From positions 1-16,247 of the forward strand of contig CAYVBE010000083.1 in the NCBI GenBank assembly GCA_964448935.1: 16,247 nt of DNA. The letters are read 5' to 3'. Source of the DNA: CAYVBE01 sp964448935. GTDB taxonomy: Bacteria > Planctomycetota > Brocadiia > SM23-32. Of the stretch, positions 6,894-14,301 are shown one piece after another (position 1 is the first letter of the stretch; each line of letters begins with the position of its first letter). The notes under the pieces are model-generated. The model ran no database searches. It was not told the DNA's origin and saw only the letters and a program-made list of their open reading frames with translations. The translations under genes were made by a program, and so were the position numbers.

Positions 6894-8786
6894 ATGGCTG
6901 TGCGATCCGGGCTTGTGGATTTGCTGTTGGCGGTATTCGCCCTCACGGCTTCGGCGGCCGCTCAGACGGACACCGTGGTCGCCCTTCAGCCGTCGGTCCG
7001 CCGCCAGCCTATCCTGGGCTGGGGGAAGACCACTCCCTGGTTTCCGGCTTCCGGCCTGCTGCGCGACCAGTGCATTGACGTCGCCGTGAACGATTTCGGT
7101 CTGAACCGGCTGCGCTTCGAGGGGCTGTGCGGCAACCGCACGACGAGCCGAAGCTGGGAGTGGCTGAACGATAACGATGACCCGCACCAGGTCAACTGGC
7201 GGGGCTCCAACACGCGCGGCATTGACGCCCTCGCCCGGAACTGGCTGGTGCCCTGGAAGCGGGCCGTCGAGGCGCGCGGCGAGGAGTTCAACCTCTACGT
7301 CAGCCCGTCCTTCTTCCGCGGCGGCAGCTCCGGCGACGTGCCGCCCTGGATGCTCGATGACCCCGATGAGTACGCCGAGTGGGCCCTCGCCCTGCTCTAT
7401 CGGCTCCGGGAGGAGCACGGCATCACGGCGGATTACTACTGCATCTGCAACGAGGCCGGCAACGGCAACGCGTTCACGCCGCAGGTGGTGGGCCGGATGA
7501 CCCGCGCCCTCATGCCGCGTCTGCGTGCGCAGGGCTTCCGGACCATGCTCCAGTTCCCGGAGTCCATCAATGCACAAGTGGCCTGGCGCTACATCGAGGC
7601 CCTGCAGGACGACCCGGATTTCTGGCGATGGGTGGGCCTTGTGTCCTACCACTGGTACGGCCGCGAGAACCAGACCTGGATGGAGAGGCTGCGGGAGTTC
7701 GCCCACAGCCGCCGGCTGCCCACCGCCCAGACGGAGTTCATGCACCTGACCATTGACCACCTCTACGACGACCTGACGATCGGGGGGACCAGCTTCTGGG
7801 AGGTCTACGGGCTGGCGGGGCCGGATTACGAGAAGGCGCTCAGCCACGTGAGCAGCGATACCTTCCGCGGCGGTCCGGCGTACTGGGAATTCCGGCAGGT
7901 GACGCACTACGTCCGCCCCGGCGCGGTTCGCATAGGAGCCGAGTCCACCGACCCCGATCTGCGCTGTCTGGCATTCACGCAGCACGGGCAGACGACCCTC
8001 GTGCTCATCAACACCAAAGCACCCGCGCAGGACCGCGACGTGCTGATCCGCGGCCTGCCGCCGGGCACGTACGGACTCTCGCACTGCATTGGTCGGCGCC
8101 CGTTCGCCGAACGTGGCACGTCCGAGGTCGGCCGCGATGGCACGCTGCTGGTCCCCCTGGCGGCGGGGGCTGTCCTGACCGTCTATCCCCACCGGGGAGG
8201 CAATATGCCACCCACGATCACCCGCTGGCTGGCGGGCCCCCACTACCTGACGCTGCCGGCCTCGTCGGTGCGGCTGACGTGCAGTGCCGCCGACCCGGAG
8301 CTGGACGAGCTGTCCTACAGGTGGTCGGTGCTGAGCGCCCCGGCCGGCGCCTCGGTCGAACTGAGCGGCGAAAGCGGGGAGCAGATCGAGGCGAGCCGCC
8401 TGACGGTGCCGGGCGACTACATCTTCGCCGTCAGCGTCGAGGACGGGCACAACACCGCGACGCGGCGCGTGATGGTGCGCGTCTTCGACGGCAACCAGCC
8501 GCCCGTGCCGGTGGATGTGCACAACCGCATCCCGGTCTGGGTGACCGTGCAGGACGGCGGCACGCTGCTGCGCGGCGGCGCCTGGGACATCGAGCACGAC
8601 CCGCTGCGCTACCGCTGGAGCGTGCTCCGCCAGCCGCGCGGCGCCAGAGCGCAACTGGAAACGCCCGACGAGGCAGCCTGCAAAGTCAACGGCATGACCG
8701 CCCGGGGGGAATACGTCTTCCGGCTGCAGATAAGCGACCCCACGCACACGGTAAGCGTGGACCACAACGTGCCGGTTTATCCGTAG
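6894..8786 (+). CDS. Secreted GH30-like glycoside hydrolase with two Ig/PKD-like domains
   Basis: A 630-residue protein. ATG 6894 is chosen because the strong GGGAGGGAGG (6880-6889) lies just upstream and translation gives a signal peptide (cleavage near ASAAA, residue 23). The catalytic part (about 28-425) looks like GH30: a GWG near 42-44, ICNEAGNGN with N186-E187 as likely acid/base, QTEF with E281 as likely nucleophile, then the VRPGAVRIG strand typical of the GH30 side beta-domain. Two Ig/PKD-like domains follow, near 438-530 and 533-630, each with a YRWSVL core (PELDELSYRWSVL and HDPLRYRWSVL). GH30 enzymes cleave beta-linked glucans, xylans, galactans or similar. The substrate is unknown and the subfamily not recognised. 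The extra domains probably hold the enzyme to a surface or polymer. Confidence 0.82.
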   Translation: MAVRSGLVDLLLAVFALTASAAAQTDTVVALQPSVRRQPILGWGKTTPWFPASGLLRDQCIDVAVNDFGLNRLRFEGLCGNRTTSRSWEWLNDNDDPHQVNWRGSNTRGIDALARNWLVPWKRAVEARGEEFNLYVSPSFFRGGSSGDVPPWMLDDPDEYAEWALALLYRLREEHGITADYYCICNEAGNGNAFTPQVVGRMTRALMPRLRAQGFRTMLQFPESINAQVAWRYIEALQDDPDFWRWVGLVSYHWYGRENQTWMERLREFAHSRRLPTAQTEFMHLTIDHLYDDLTIGGTSFWEVYGLAGPDYEKALSHVSSDTFRGGPAYWEFRQVTHYVRPGAVRIGAESTDPDLRCLAFTQHGQTTLVLINTKAPAQDRDVLIRGLPPGTYGLSHCIGRRPFAERGTSEVGRDGTLLVPLAAGAVLTVYPHRGGNMPPTITRWLAGPHYLTLPASSVRLTCSAADPELDELSYRWSVLSAPAGASVELSGESGEQIEASRLTVPGDYIFAVSVEDGHNTATRRVMVRVFDGNQPPVPVDVHNRIPVWVTVQDGGTLLRGGAWDIEHDPLRYRWSVLRQPRGARAQLETPDEAACKVNGMTARGEYVFRLQISDPTHTVSVDHNVPVYP

Positions 8787-8860
8787 CGGCTGACACGGCA
8801 GGAGAAACGTCCGGAAGAGCGCGGCGTCGTCCGTGCGCAACCGCGGGTTGGAGGCCCACC

Positions 8861-9523
8861 ATGGCTGAACACACAAAGGAAAGCCTGAGTCGGAGGCTCA
8901 ACTGGCTGTCGCTGCTTTTGGTCCCGGGTGCGGCCCTGTTCGGACTTTTCATATCTGCCATTCTAAGCGCCTTCCATGCTCTCTACATCGGTGATACCCG
9001 TCTATTCTTCGATGAATACACCATCGATTTCATAGCTCTCTGGGTACCCGGCTGCGCTGCCATCGGCCTGCTTGCGGTTGCCGTCGCTCAGACGGTCCGA
9101 CTTCAAGTGGAGCGGAGCTATTACGGATCTCAGGAGTTTTCCCGGGCTGACGTGTATCCCGGCTGGGTACCGCCAGTGACCAGCGTCATTGCGTCTTTGC
9201 TGCCGGATGCCGCGGCCCCTTTCGTGCCATTGTTCTGGTGCATAGTAGTGGGCGCATGCAGCCTCCTCTGGTACCTGCGCCGCGCCGGCAAAATGAAGCG
9301 TCTTCCTCGCCCGGGTGCCCCGGGCATCGCTCTGGGGCTGTGGTGGCTTGTCTGGACAGCAGTGTTCACCTGGTGGCTCCTCACTGCTCGGGACGTAGGC
9401 ACCAAATGGTTCGCCGGATCATTCATTCCGGTAAGCATTTACTTCGCTCTCGCATCCCTGGACCTGGTTTCCATTCTGCAATCCCACTACGACTCACAGG
9501 TCAAGCCGCCGCCCGAACCGTAA
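8861..9523 (+). CDS. Five-helix membrane protein of unknown function
   Basis: A 220-residue hydrophobic protein, start set by GGAGG (8850-8854) six bases before the ATG. Predicted membrane segments are about 14-36, 55-79, 119-139, 156-175 and 183-206. The loop between the second and third carries an acidic/aromatic stretch, and the tail ends in PPPEP. No enzymatic motif or known family was recognised. Base composition differs from the surroundings: 8941-9000 counts to 30 of 60 G+C, clearly lower than the flanking genes. This may reflect hydrophobic coding, or separate acquisition. It starts a three-gene plus-strand run that ends with the flavocytochrome. Confidence 0.75.
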   Translation: MAEHTKESLSRRLNWLSLLLVPGAALFGLFISAILSAFHALYIGDTRLFFDEYTIDFIALWVPGCAAIGLLAVAVAQTVRLQVERSYYGSQEFSRADVYPGWVPPVTSVIASLLPDAAAPFVPLFWCIVVGACSLLWYLRRAGKMKRLPRPGAPGIALGLWWLVWTAVFTWWLLTARDVGTKWFAGSFIPVSIYFALASLDLVSILQSHYDSQVKPPPEP

Positions 9524-9630
9524 CCGCAACAGCAAACCGCATGACGGAGCGCGCACCACGTCGTCCGTGTCCGTTGATGCAGACCGTGGATTTGCACGAC
9601 CATACACACTCTGGCTGGAAGGCCTGAGAT

Positions 9631-9948
9631 ATGAAGCTGCCAAAACTCCTGAGCGCTTACTGGTGCGGCTGGAAGAATCTTTTGGCCAGTTGCATCCTCG
9701 CCTGGGTCTGGTCGCTGATCGTATTCGTGCCCCCCTCGCTCGTGGCCAAACTGAGTCCGTCCCTCGCCCTGTTCGTAGCGCTCGTGTGGTGCCCGGTGGT
9801 ATCCTACTTTCTTGGTATACTGGCATTCCAGGAGCCGAAGCCAAAATCCGAGACGCGGAACCGCCCGGAGATCAACACCATCCGCAGGCTGGCAAGATTG
9901 GGCCGGATGAAAGACGCGGACCGGGACCACGACGAGTACGCCGACTGA
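9631..9948 (+). CDS. Small two-helix membrane protein of unknown function
   Basis: A 105-residue protein. Two hydrophobic segments (about 17-38 and 43-66) are followed by a charged tail, first basic (RRLARLGR) and then acidic (DADRDHDEYAD). GGAAGG (9617-9622) sits 8 bases before the ATG. An overlapping frame (from 9567) also encodes 143 residues, but its product is a featureless Arg/Pro-rich chain without a good ribosome site, so this frame is preferred. The stop lies 16 bases before the flavocytochrome start, which makes co-translation likely. It could be an accessory subunit or simply an orphan; no family was recognised. Confidence 0.65.
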   Translation: MKLPKLLSAYWCGWKNLLASCILAWVWSLIVFVPPSLVAKLSPSLALFVALVWCPVVSYFLGILAFQEPKPKSETRNRPEINTIRRLARLGRMKDADRDHDEYAD

Positions 9949-9964
9949 GGACAAAAGGAGAACC

Positions 9965-11263
9965 ATGCAGGACATCCACGTCAGGAAGCGCTTCCTGATC
10001 GCGCTCATCGCGGTGACAACCCTGGCACCGGTGTGCTTCGTGCGGTTCGACGAGCCGACGGCGGCTCTGCAGATCACCAAGCATCTGGCCAAGATCGGCT
10101 CGCTGTGCGGCACGGTGCTGATCGTCTGGCAGTTCCTGCTGGGATTTCGCCAGGTGGTGGGCAAGGCATTGCGGGACCTGCTCTGGGTCTTCAACGTGCA
10201 CAAGAGCATCGGCCGGTACGCCCTGCTCCTCATCGCACTGCACCCCGTGTTCATCACCATCTACTACATTACCCGCAAGGGCTTCAATCCGCTGACGCTC
10301 GGGGGCGGGTGGCCGTTCTGGGCCTTCGTGCTTCTCGGCCAGGTCGCGTTTCTGCTGATGGCCCTGATCGTGGTGACCAGCGTTTTCTTCCGCGAGCGGC
10401 TGTCCCGGACAAGCTGGTACGGGTTCCATCTAACCGCCTACCTTGCGCTCCCGCTGGTGCTGGCGCACAGCCTGCCGATCGGCATGACGCTGGAGCAGAC
10501 CGCTCTAAGTTGGGCCTGGTGGGGGCTGATAGCCCTCGGGGCTGCCTTCTACATCTTCAGGGCTCTATGCGTCTTCGGCCTGTTCTCGGAGAAGCACGTG
10601 GTCAGCAAGGTGGAGGACGTGGGGCCGAACGTCGTCAAGATCACGGCGCGGCCGCTGGCACGGCCGATGGAACCGCACCTGGGGCAGTTCATTTATTTCC
10701 GGTTGGGCCGCTGGGGGCCGACGCGTCCCTTCACCGTCTCGCACTACGACCGCGAGACCGGGGAGATCAGCATCACCGTCAAGGCGCTGGGCAGGGTCAC
10801 AACGCGGCTGCAGTCCATCGAGGAGGGGCAGGAGGTCTTTATTGACGGCCCTTATGGGATATTCGCGCACGCTGCCCTGGAGAGCGAGCGGCCGATCGTG
10901 ATGATCGCCGGGGGAATCGGCATCACACCGTTCACCCGCCTGTTCCAAGAGCTGGCCTATGAGCCGGGACTCGAGTTGCACCTGTTCTATGGAAACAGAT
11001 CCAGCCACGAGATCGTGTACAAGGAGGAGCTGGAGGACGTGGAGCGGGTGGACGTGATCCACGTGCTCAGCGACGACCCGCATTACCCCGGCGAGTCGGG
11101 TTTCATCACCACCGACCTGCTGGAGAAGTACCTGGAGGAGGCACTGGAGTCGTACGAATTCCTGATCTGCGGACCGCCCGTGATGATCCGGAAGCTGGAG
11201 GCCGCACTGGAAGAGGCGGACGTGCCGCCCGATCAGGTGCACCACGAACTGTTCGAGTATTGA
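9965..11263 (+). CDS. NOX/ferric-reductase-type flavocytochrome b
   Basis: A 432-residue membrane protein that should pass electrons from NAD(P)H through FAD and two b hemes across the membrane. The N-terminal half (to about 205) has six or more hydrophobic segments with H79 and H93, spaced as HX13H, plus H155 and H168, spaced as HX12H: the bis-heme arrangement of NADPH oxidases and ferric reductases. The C-terminal half is ferredoxin-reductase-like: RPFTVS (254-259) for FAD, GPYG (295-298), GGIGITPF (316-323) for the nicotinamide nucleotide, a CGPP near 387-390, and an aromatic C-terminus (HELFEY). AAGGAG (9955-9960) precedes the ATG. The acceptor (ferric iron, oxygen or another) cannot be told. 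Its stop is 5 bases from that of the convergent methyltransferase. Confidence 0.92.
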   Translation: MQDIHVRKRFLIALIAVTTLAPVCFVRFDEPTAALQITKHLAKIGSLCGTVLIVWQFLLGFRQVVGKALRDLLWVFNVHKSIGRYALLLIALHPVFITIYYITRKGFNPLTLGGGWPFWAFVLLGQVAFLLMALIVVTSVFFRERLSRTSWYGFHLTAYLALPLVLAHSLPIGMTLEQTALSWAWWGLIALGAAFYIFRALCVFGLFSEKHVVSKVEDVGPNVVKITARPLARPMEPHLGQFIYFRLGRWGPTRPFTVSHYDRETGEISITVKALGRVTTRLQSIEEGQEVFIDGPYGIFAHAALESERPIVMIAGGIGITPFTRLFQELAYEPGLELHLFYGNRSSHEIVYKEELEDVERVDVIHVLSDDPHYPGESGFITTDLLEKYLEEALESYEFLICGPPVMIRKLEAALEEADVPPDQVHHELFEY

Positions 11264-11268
11264 ACGCT

Positions 11269-12018
11269 TCACACCGCCCGGAAGATGCCCATCCCGGGGT
11301 CCGGAACGTCGAACTCCTCCACCGGCTCCAGCACCTCGAAGCCCGCCTCCTCAACCCACCTGTGCAGGTCGTCCGGAGGCGTGGCGCTGAGGTGGTATTC
11401 CACCACAGTCACCCCGAAGCGCTGCCCCTCGGTGCGGTGCACGACGCAGCGCTGGACGAGTTCCCGCCGGGACCGGTTCCACCGGTAGTGAATCCGCGCC
11501 CAGCCGCCCTGGAGAATGCGCACCTCGCTGTAAGCGTCCTGGTAGAAGGAGGGCACGTCCAGGCACTTGTCGAAGGAGAACAGCCCCCCCTGGTGCAGGC
11601 AGCCACGAGCCGAGCGAAAGGCCCGTCGCAGCGCGTCGTCGTCGGGCAGGTAGTCCAGCCCGCTGTGCATGCAGATGACGGCGTCGAAGGGGCGCTCGGC
11701 CTGCAGGTCCAGCATGTCACCCTGCCGGAAGGTGGCACGACAGTTGCGCTCGGCGGTGCGGCGCCGCGCCCTCTCCAGCATATCGGGCGAGATATCCACG
11801 CCCACCACCTCGTAATCCCTCCGGGCCAACGGGATGGTGGACAGGCCCGTGCCGCAGGCGACGTCCAGCAGCCGCCCGCCCTCGGGCAGGCCGTTCGAAC
11901 GCAGGCGGCACTCCAGGTCGGCCACCCACAGATCGTAGGGGGCCCACTCGACGAGTTGATCGTAGACATCGGCAACGCAGCCGAAATCGTTGACCTCTGC
12001 GGTTGCTTCCGGCTCCAT
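11269..12018 (-). CDS. SAM-dependent class I methyltransferase
   Basis: A 249-residue cytoplasmic protein with the class I Rossmann-like methyltransferase core. Motif I is LLDVACGTG (50-58), which binds SAM. VGVDIS (72-77) carries the acidic residue that holds the ribose. QGDMLDL (99-105) is the third motif, followed by DAVICMHSGLDYL. The N-terminal YDQLVEWAPYDLWVADL segment is typical of small-molecule methyltransferases of the Methyltransf_25/11 type. GGAG (followed by AGAGGA) lies directly upstream of the start. It is divergent from the acylphosphatase, 99 bases apart, with a shared promoter region. The substrate cannot be inferred from the sequence. Confidence 0.9.
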   Translation of the reverse strand: MEPEATAEVNDFGCVADVYDQLVEWAPYDLWVADLECRLRSNGLPEGGRLLDVACGTGLSTIPLARRDYEVVGVDISPDMLERARRRTAERNCRATFRQGDMLDLQAERPFDAVICMHSGLDYLPDDDALRRAFRSARGCLHQGGLFSFDKCLDVPSFYQDAYSEVRILQGGWARIHYRWNRSRRELVQRCVVHRTEGQRFGVTVVEYHLSATPPDDLHRWVEEAGFEVLEPVEEFDVPDPGMGIFRAV

Positions 12019-12069
12019 TCCTCTCTCCGCGGCGTTCCCATTGGACGGTGCGCGCGCCGTGCGCTACCC

Positions 12070-12075
12070 TATAAT
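12070..12075 (+). promoter_or_regulatory. Exact TATAAT -10 box of the acylphosphatase promoter
   Basis: TATAAT occurs exactly at 12070-12075 in otherwise GC-rich DNA. The predicted start near 12082 gives a leader of about 36 bases to ATG 12118. A -35 at the right distance is poor; TTGGAC (12041-12046) is 23 bases away, too far, so activation or a weak -35 is likely. Confidence 0.45.
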
Positions 12076-12102
12076 CCTACGCTCGGCGTAAGGGGCTGTA
12101 AA
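12074..12102 (-). promoter_or_regulatory. Candidate sigma70-type promoter of the methyltransferase
   Basis: Read on the minus strand, TTTACA (12102-12097, 5 of 6 matches) is followed after 17 bases by TAGGAT (12079-12074, 4 of 6). Transcription would start near 12067, about 49 bases upstream of the start codon at 12018. Its -10 overlaps the plus-strand TATAAT by two bases, so the two promoters cannot easily be used together. Confidence 0.45.
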
Positions 12103-12117
12103 GGAAGGGGTGCAGGC

Positions 12118-12411
12118 ATGGCGCAGGACCTGTCGAATACCACGCGGGCCAGGGTGGTCATCAGCGGACGCGTTCAGGGGGTATTCTTCCGCGCCACCAC
12201 GCGCAACCGCGCCCAGGAGAAGGGGGTGAGGGGCTGGGTGCGTAACCGCCCGGACGGCAAGGTGGAAGCCGTCTTCGAGGGCACGCGCGACAGGGTGCAG
12301 TCCATGGTATCCTGGTGCCACGGGGGACCGCGCATGGCGCAGGTGGAGTCCGTGGAAGTGGAGTGGGAAGAGCCGACGGGCGACTTCCGCGACTTCTCGG
12401 TGCGGCATTGA
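12118..12411 (+). CDS. acyP: Acylphosphatase
   Basis: A 97-residue cytoplasmic enzyme that hydrolyses acyl phosphates such as acetyl phosphate or carbamoyl phosphate. GRVQGVFFR (17-25) is the phosphate-binding loop with catalytic R25. GWVRNRPDG (39-47) supplies the catalytic Asn N43. The FEGTRDRVQ stretch and the C-terminal FRDFSVRH match the family's alpha/beta sandwich, and the length is normal. The frame is open far upstream antisense to the methyltransferase, but ATG 12118 is preferred because GGAAGGGG and the TATAAT at 12070 precede it. The protease gene follows 31 bases downstream. Confidence 0.95.
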   Translation: MAQDLSNTTRARVVISGRVQGVFFRATTRNRAQEKGVRGWVRNRPDGKVEAVFEGTRDRVQSMVSWCHGGPRMAQVESVEVEWEEPTGDFRDFSVRH

Positions 12412-12430
12412 GGGCCGGCGGCGCGTGCGG

Positions 12431-12438
12431 AAGGGAGG
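12431..12438 (+). promoter_or_regulatory. Shine-Dalgarno AAGGGAGG that sets the protease start
   Basis: AAGGGAGG ends four bases before GTG 12443. The earlier in-frame GTG at 12425 has no such site and would place this purine run inside the coding region, and the ATG at 12441 is out of frame. Spacing is a little short, so the choice is probable, not certain. Confidence 0.5.
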
Positions 12439-12442
12439 ATAT

Positions 12443-13336
12443 GTGTTCAGCCATGGCTATATCGTGGACCTGCTGATCGTTTCTCTGCAGTTGGGCATCT
12501 GGACCGGCCTGTTCGCCCTGGTCGTAACGCTCAGTATCCTCCACAGAGACGTGTTCCACCGCCACTTCAAAGCGGGCCTCGTCCTCGCAGTAATGTGCCT
12601 GGCCCTGATGCTGCCCAACGTGACCTTCTCGATGTTCTTCCTGGAGCCGGCCGAATTGATCGGCGAAGGCCCGGGGGAGCCCGGAGGCGGGTTCCCGGAG
12701 CTCTGGCTGCACATCGGGATGATCCTCGGGGTTCTCCTCGTCGTGCTGCGCGTCGGCTGGTACATGCTCGAGTATCACGCGGCGGCCGCCGAATGGCGGC
12801 ACTTCAAACCCGACCCCTTCCCCATTCTGCAGGGCCGGGAGGACCGACGTCTCGGCGCGCTCTTCGCGGCAGTCGCGTTCGGCCTTGTGGGGGGCGTCCT
12901 CAGCATCGTGGCGATCAAGGCGCTGGGCGTGGACGTGGGCGAGGGGATAAAGCACCTGCAGCAGCTTTTCCCGCGCGCCATGGGGGCACCGCTGGCCGTG
13001 CGGCTGCCGGTGTTCGTGATGGCCGCCGGCGCGTTGGCCGTCGCCGAAGAGCTTGCGTTTCGGGGCGTATTGCTGGGCTGGCTGCTGCGCATCGGGCGGC
13101 GCAGGGGGGCGTACGCGGTCCTCATGATCGCGCTGGTTTCGCTTCTCTGGGCGCTGCTCCACATCCCCAACACCAACGCACCGCTGCTGAAGTGCGGGCA
13201 GATATTCGTGATCGGCCTGTTCCTGGGCGAGTTCGCGCGGCGCTGGTCCGTCGAGGCCGCCATGGCCGGCCACCTGGCGCTGAACGCCACCGTGGTCGCC
13301 CTGGCGCTGGTTGTGTATCCAACGCCGGTCGGATAG
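12443..13336 (+). CDS. CPBP-family intramembrane glutamic endopeptidase (Abi/Rce1-like)
   Basis: About 297 residues from GTG 12443 (303 from GTG 12425). Multiple membrane helices are visible. The three CPBP motifs are all present: EELAFR with E202, E203 and R207; LLWALLH with H240; and HLALN with H277 and N281. These residues form the glutamate-based active site of Rce1/Abi proteases, which cleave peptide bonds within or next to the membrane. The first half adds about four extra hydrophobic segments and a soluble stretch (FKPDPF near 120), making it longer than minimal CPBP proteins. It follows the acylphosphatase by 31 bases, probably in one transcript. Bacterial members act in peptide maturation, bacteriocin self-immunity or envelope control; no candidate substrate peptide was seen nearby. 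Confidence 0.9.
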   Translation: MFSHGYIVDLLIVSLQLGIWTGLFALVVTLSILHRDVFHRHFKAGLVLAVMCLALMLPNVTFSMFFLEPAELIGEGPGEPGGGFPELWLHIGMILGVLLVVLRVGWYMLEYHAAAAEWRHFKPDPFPILQGREDRRLGALFAAVAFGLVGGVLSIVAIKALGVDVGEGIKHLQQLFPRAMGAPLAVRLPVFVMAAGALAVAEELAFRGVLLGWLLRIGRRRGAYAVLMIALVSLLWALLHIPNTNAPLLKCGQIFVIGLFLGEFARRWSVEAAMAGHLALNATVVALALVVYPTPVG

Positions 13337-13404
13337 CGCGGCGCGACGATAGATGGGGCGCTACGGAAGGGCAAGCCCTGCCCTGCCCGAGACACACCCG
13401 GAAG

Positions 13405-13433
13405 TTGACAGTCACGCCGATCGTACGTACGGT
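13405..13433 (+). promoter_or_regulatory. Promoter of the mntA-hepT module
   Basis: TTGACA (13405-13410) is an exact -35 consensus, followed after 17 bases by TACGGT (13428-13433), a weak -10 with 3 of 6 matches. Transcription would start near 13440, 26 bases before the preferred ATG. The interrupted palindrome at 13417-13432 covers the spacer and most of the -10, as expected for an autoregulated toxin-antitoxin operon. Confidence 0.5.
13417..13432. promoter_or_regulatory. Candidate autoregulatory operator (interrupted palindrome)
   Basis: CCGATCGTACGTACGG reads as CCG-nn-CGTACG-nn-CGG, with 12 of 16 bases in dyad symmetry. Shifting the centre gives a perfect 10-bp palindrome, CGTACGTACG (13422-13431). 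It overlaps the predicted -10 of the mntA-hepT promoter. Binding by MntA, by the MntA-HepT complex or by another regulator is inference. Confidence 0.4.
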
Positions 13434-13465
13434 AATGGGGGATGGAAACGCGTGGAGCACCGGTC

Positions 13466-13876
13466 ATGAATGGAAAAACAGCAGAAGCGCCGGACGGAGA
13501 GCTCCGGGAGTTCTTCGCCGCGCGCTCGAATATCCGGCTGGTATACCTGTTCGGCTCCCGTGCCAGGGGGGACGCTGCAGAAACGAGCGACTACGACTTC
13601 GGCGTCCTGCTGGGCGAGGATGCGGACTCGGATTACCGGTACATCCTCGCCCATGAACTGGTCGTGCTTCTGGGCACAAGCGACGTAGACGTAGTGCCCC
13701 TCCGGGAAGCGCCCATCGAACTGGCGTACAACATCATTGCCGAGGGCCGGCTGCTTTTCGAGCGCGATCTGGAGGAACGGGTGGACTTCGAGGCCCGCAC
13801 CATATCGAAATACTGCGATTACCTGCCCATTCTCCGGCAGCAGCGGGAGGACATCATACGGGAGGCGCTGAGATGA
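13466..13876 (+). CDS. mntA: MntA-like antitoxin nucleotidyltransferase (MNT domain)
   Basis: A 136-residue minimal nucleotidyltransferase. GSRARG (30-35) followed by D42 and D44 gives the exact GSX10DXD motif, and D73/D75 in TSDVDVVPL supply the third acidic position. In the characterised Shewanella system MntA transfers AMP from ATP to a tyrosine of HepT and so silences the toxin. ATG 13466 is preferred over ATG 13442 because GGAG (13454-13457) lies 8 bases upstream, whereas the G-run before 13442 touches the start codon; the longer form would add 8 residues. It overlaps the toxin gene by four bases (ATGA at 13873), the usual sign of translational coupling. Confidence 0.93.
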   Translation: MNGKTAEAPDGELREFFAARSNIRLVYLFGSRARGDAAETSDYDFGVLLGEDADSDYRYILAHELVVLLGTSDVDVVPLREAPIELAYNIIAEGRLLFERDLEERVDFEARTISKYCDYLPILRQQREDIIREALR

Positions 13877-14301
13877 CATCGGAATTCTGCGGACTGGTGC
13901 GCCGGCTGGACGAGTTGAAGGCGCGCCTCTTAAGGCTGGATGGACTCTCCCGTCGCCCGCGGGAAGACTTCGATGCGGACCCGGACCTCCGGGCGATCGC
14001 CGAGCGCAACTTCGAGGTCGCCATTCAGTGCTGCATTGACATGGCCAACCGCATCCTCACCCTCGAAGGAGCGCGCAAGCCGCGTGACTATCACGACAGT
14101 TTTATGCTCCTTGCCGAAATCGGAGTTCTGCCCGCCGACCTGGCCAGAAGCGCTGCCCCGATGGCCGGTTTCCGCAACGTTCTGGCGCACGAGTACTCCG
14201 GGATTGACTGGGACCAGGTATATGAGAACCTCGGACATCTGGACGATCTGCGCGATTTTGCCGAACAGATTGCCCGCTGGTTGGAGCAGAACTCCCCATA
14301 G
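13873..14301 (+). CDS. hepT: HepT-like toxin ribonuclease (HEPN domain, DUF86)
   Basis: A 142-residue all-helical HEPN protein. RNVLAHEY (101-108) is the complete RX4HXY motif: R101 and H106 form the RNase active site on dimerisation, and Y108 is the residue that the MntA partner AMPylates in the characterised system. The upstream IAERNFEVAIQCCIDMANRI helix is typical of the DUF86/HepT branch. It is therefore a predicted intact toxin. The antitoxin gene overlaps it by four bases. Its 3' end lies within 100 bases of the point where the GH92-like gene on the other strand loses family resemblance, so this module may have replaced the 3' part of that gene. Confidence 0.93.
   Translation: MTSEFCGLVRRLDELKARLLRLDGLSRRPREDFDADPDLRAIAERNFEVAIQCCIDMANRILTLEGARKPRDYHDSFMLLAEIGVLPADLARSAAPMAGFRNVLAHEYSGIDWDQVYENLGHLDDLRDFAEQIARWLEQNSP

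Noticed and set aside
6852..8876. A 674-residue antisense frame over the GH30-like gene
   Set aside because: No recognisable motif, composition typical of an antisense shadow, and the sense strand has a signal peptide, ribosome site and catalytic motifs.
9567..9998. A 143-residue frame overlapping the small two-helix membrane protein
   Set aside because: Its product is Arg/Pro-rich and featureless, it runs into the flavocytochrome start, and it lacks a good ribosome site, while the other frame has two membrane helices and GGAAGG.
11264..11268. A bidirectional terminator between the flavocytochrome and the methyltransferase
   Set aside because: Only 5 bases separate the two stop codons, and no stem-loop with a T-run is visible there.
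12041..12075. TTGGAC (12041-12046) as the -35 for the TATAAT at 12070
   Set aside because: The spacer would be 23 bases, well outside the 15-19 range for sigma70 promoters.
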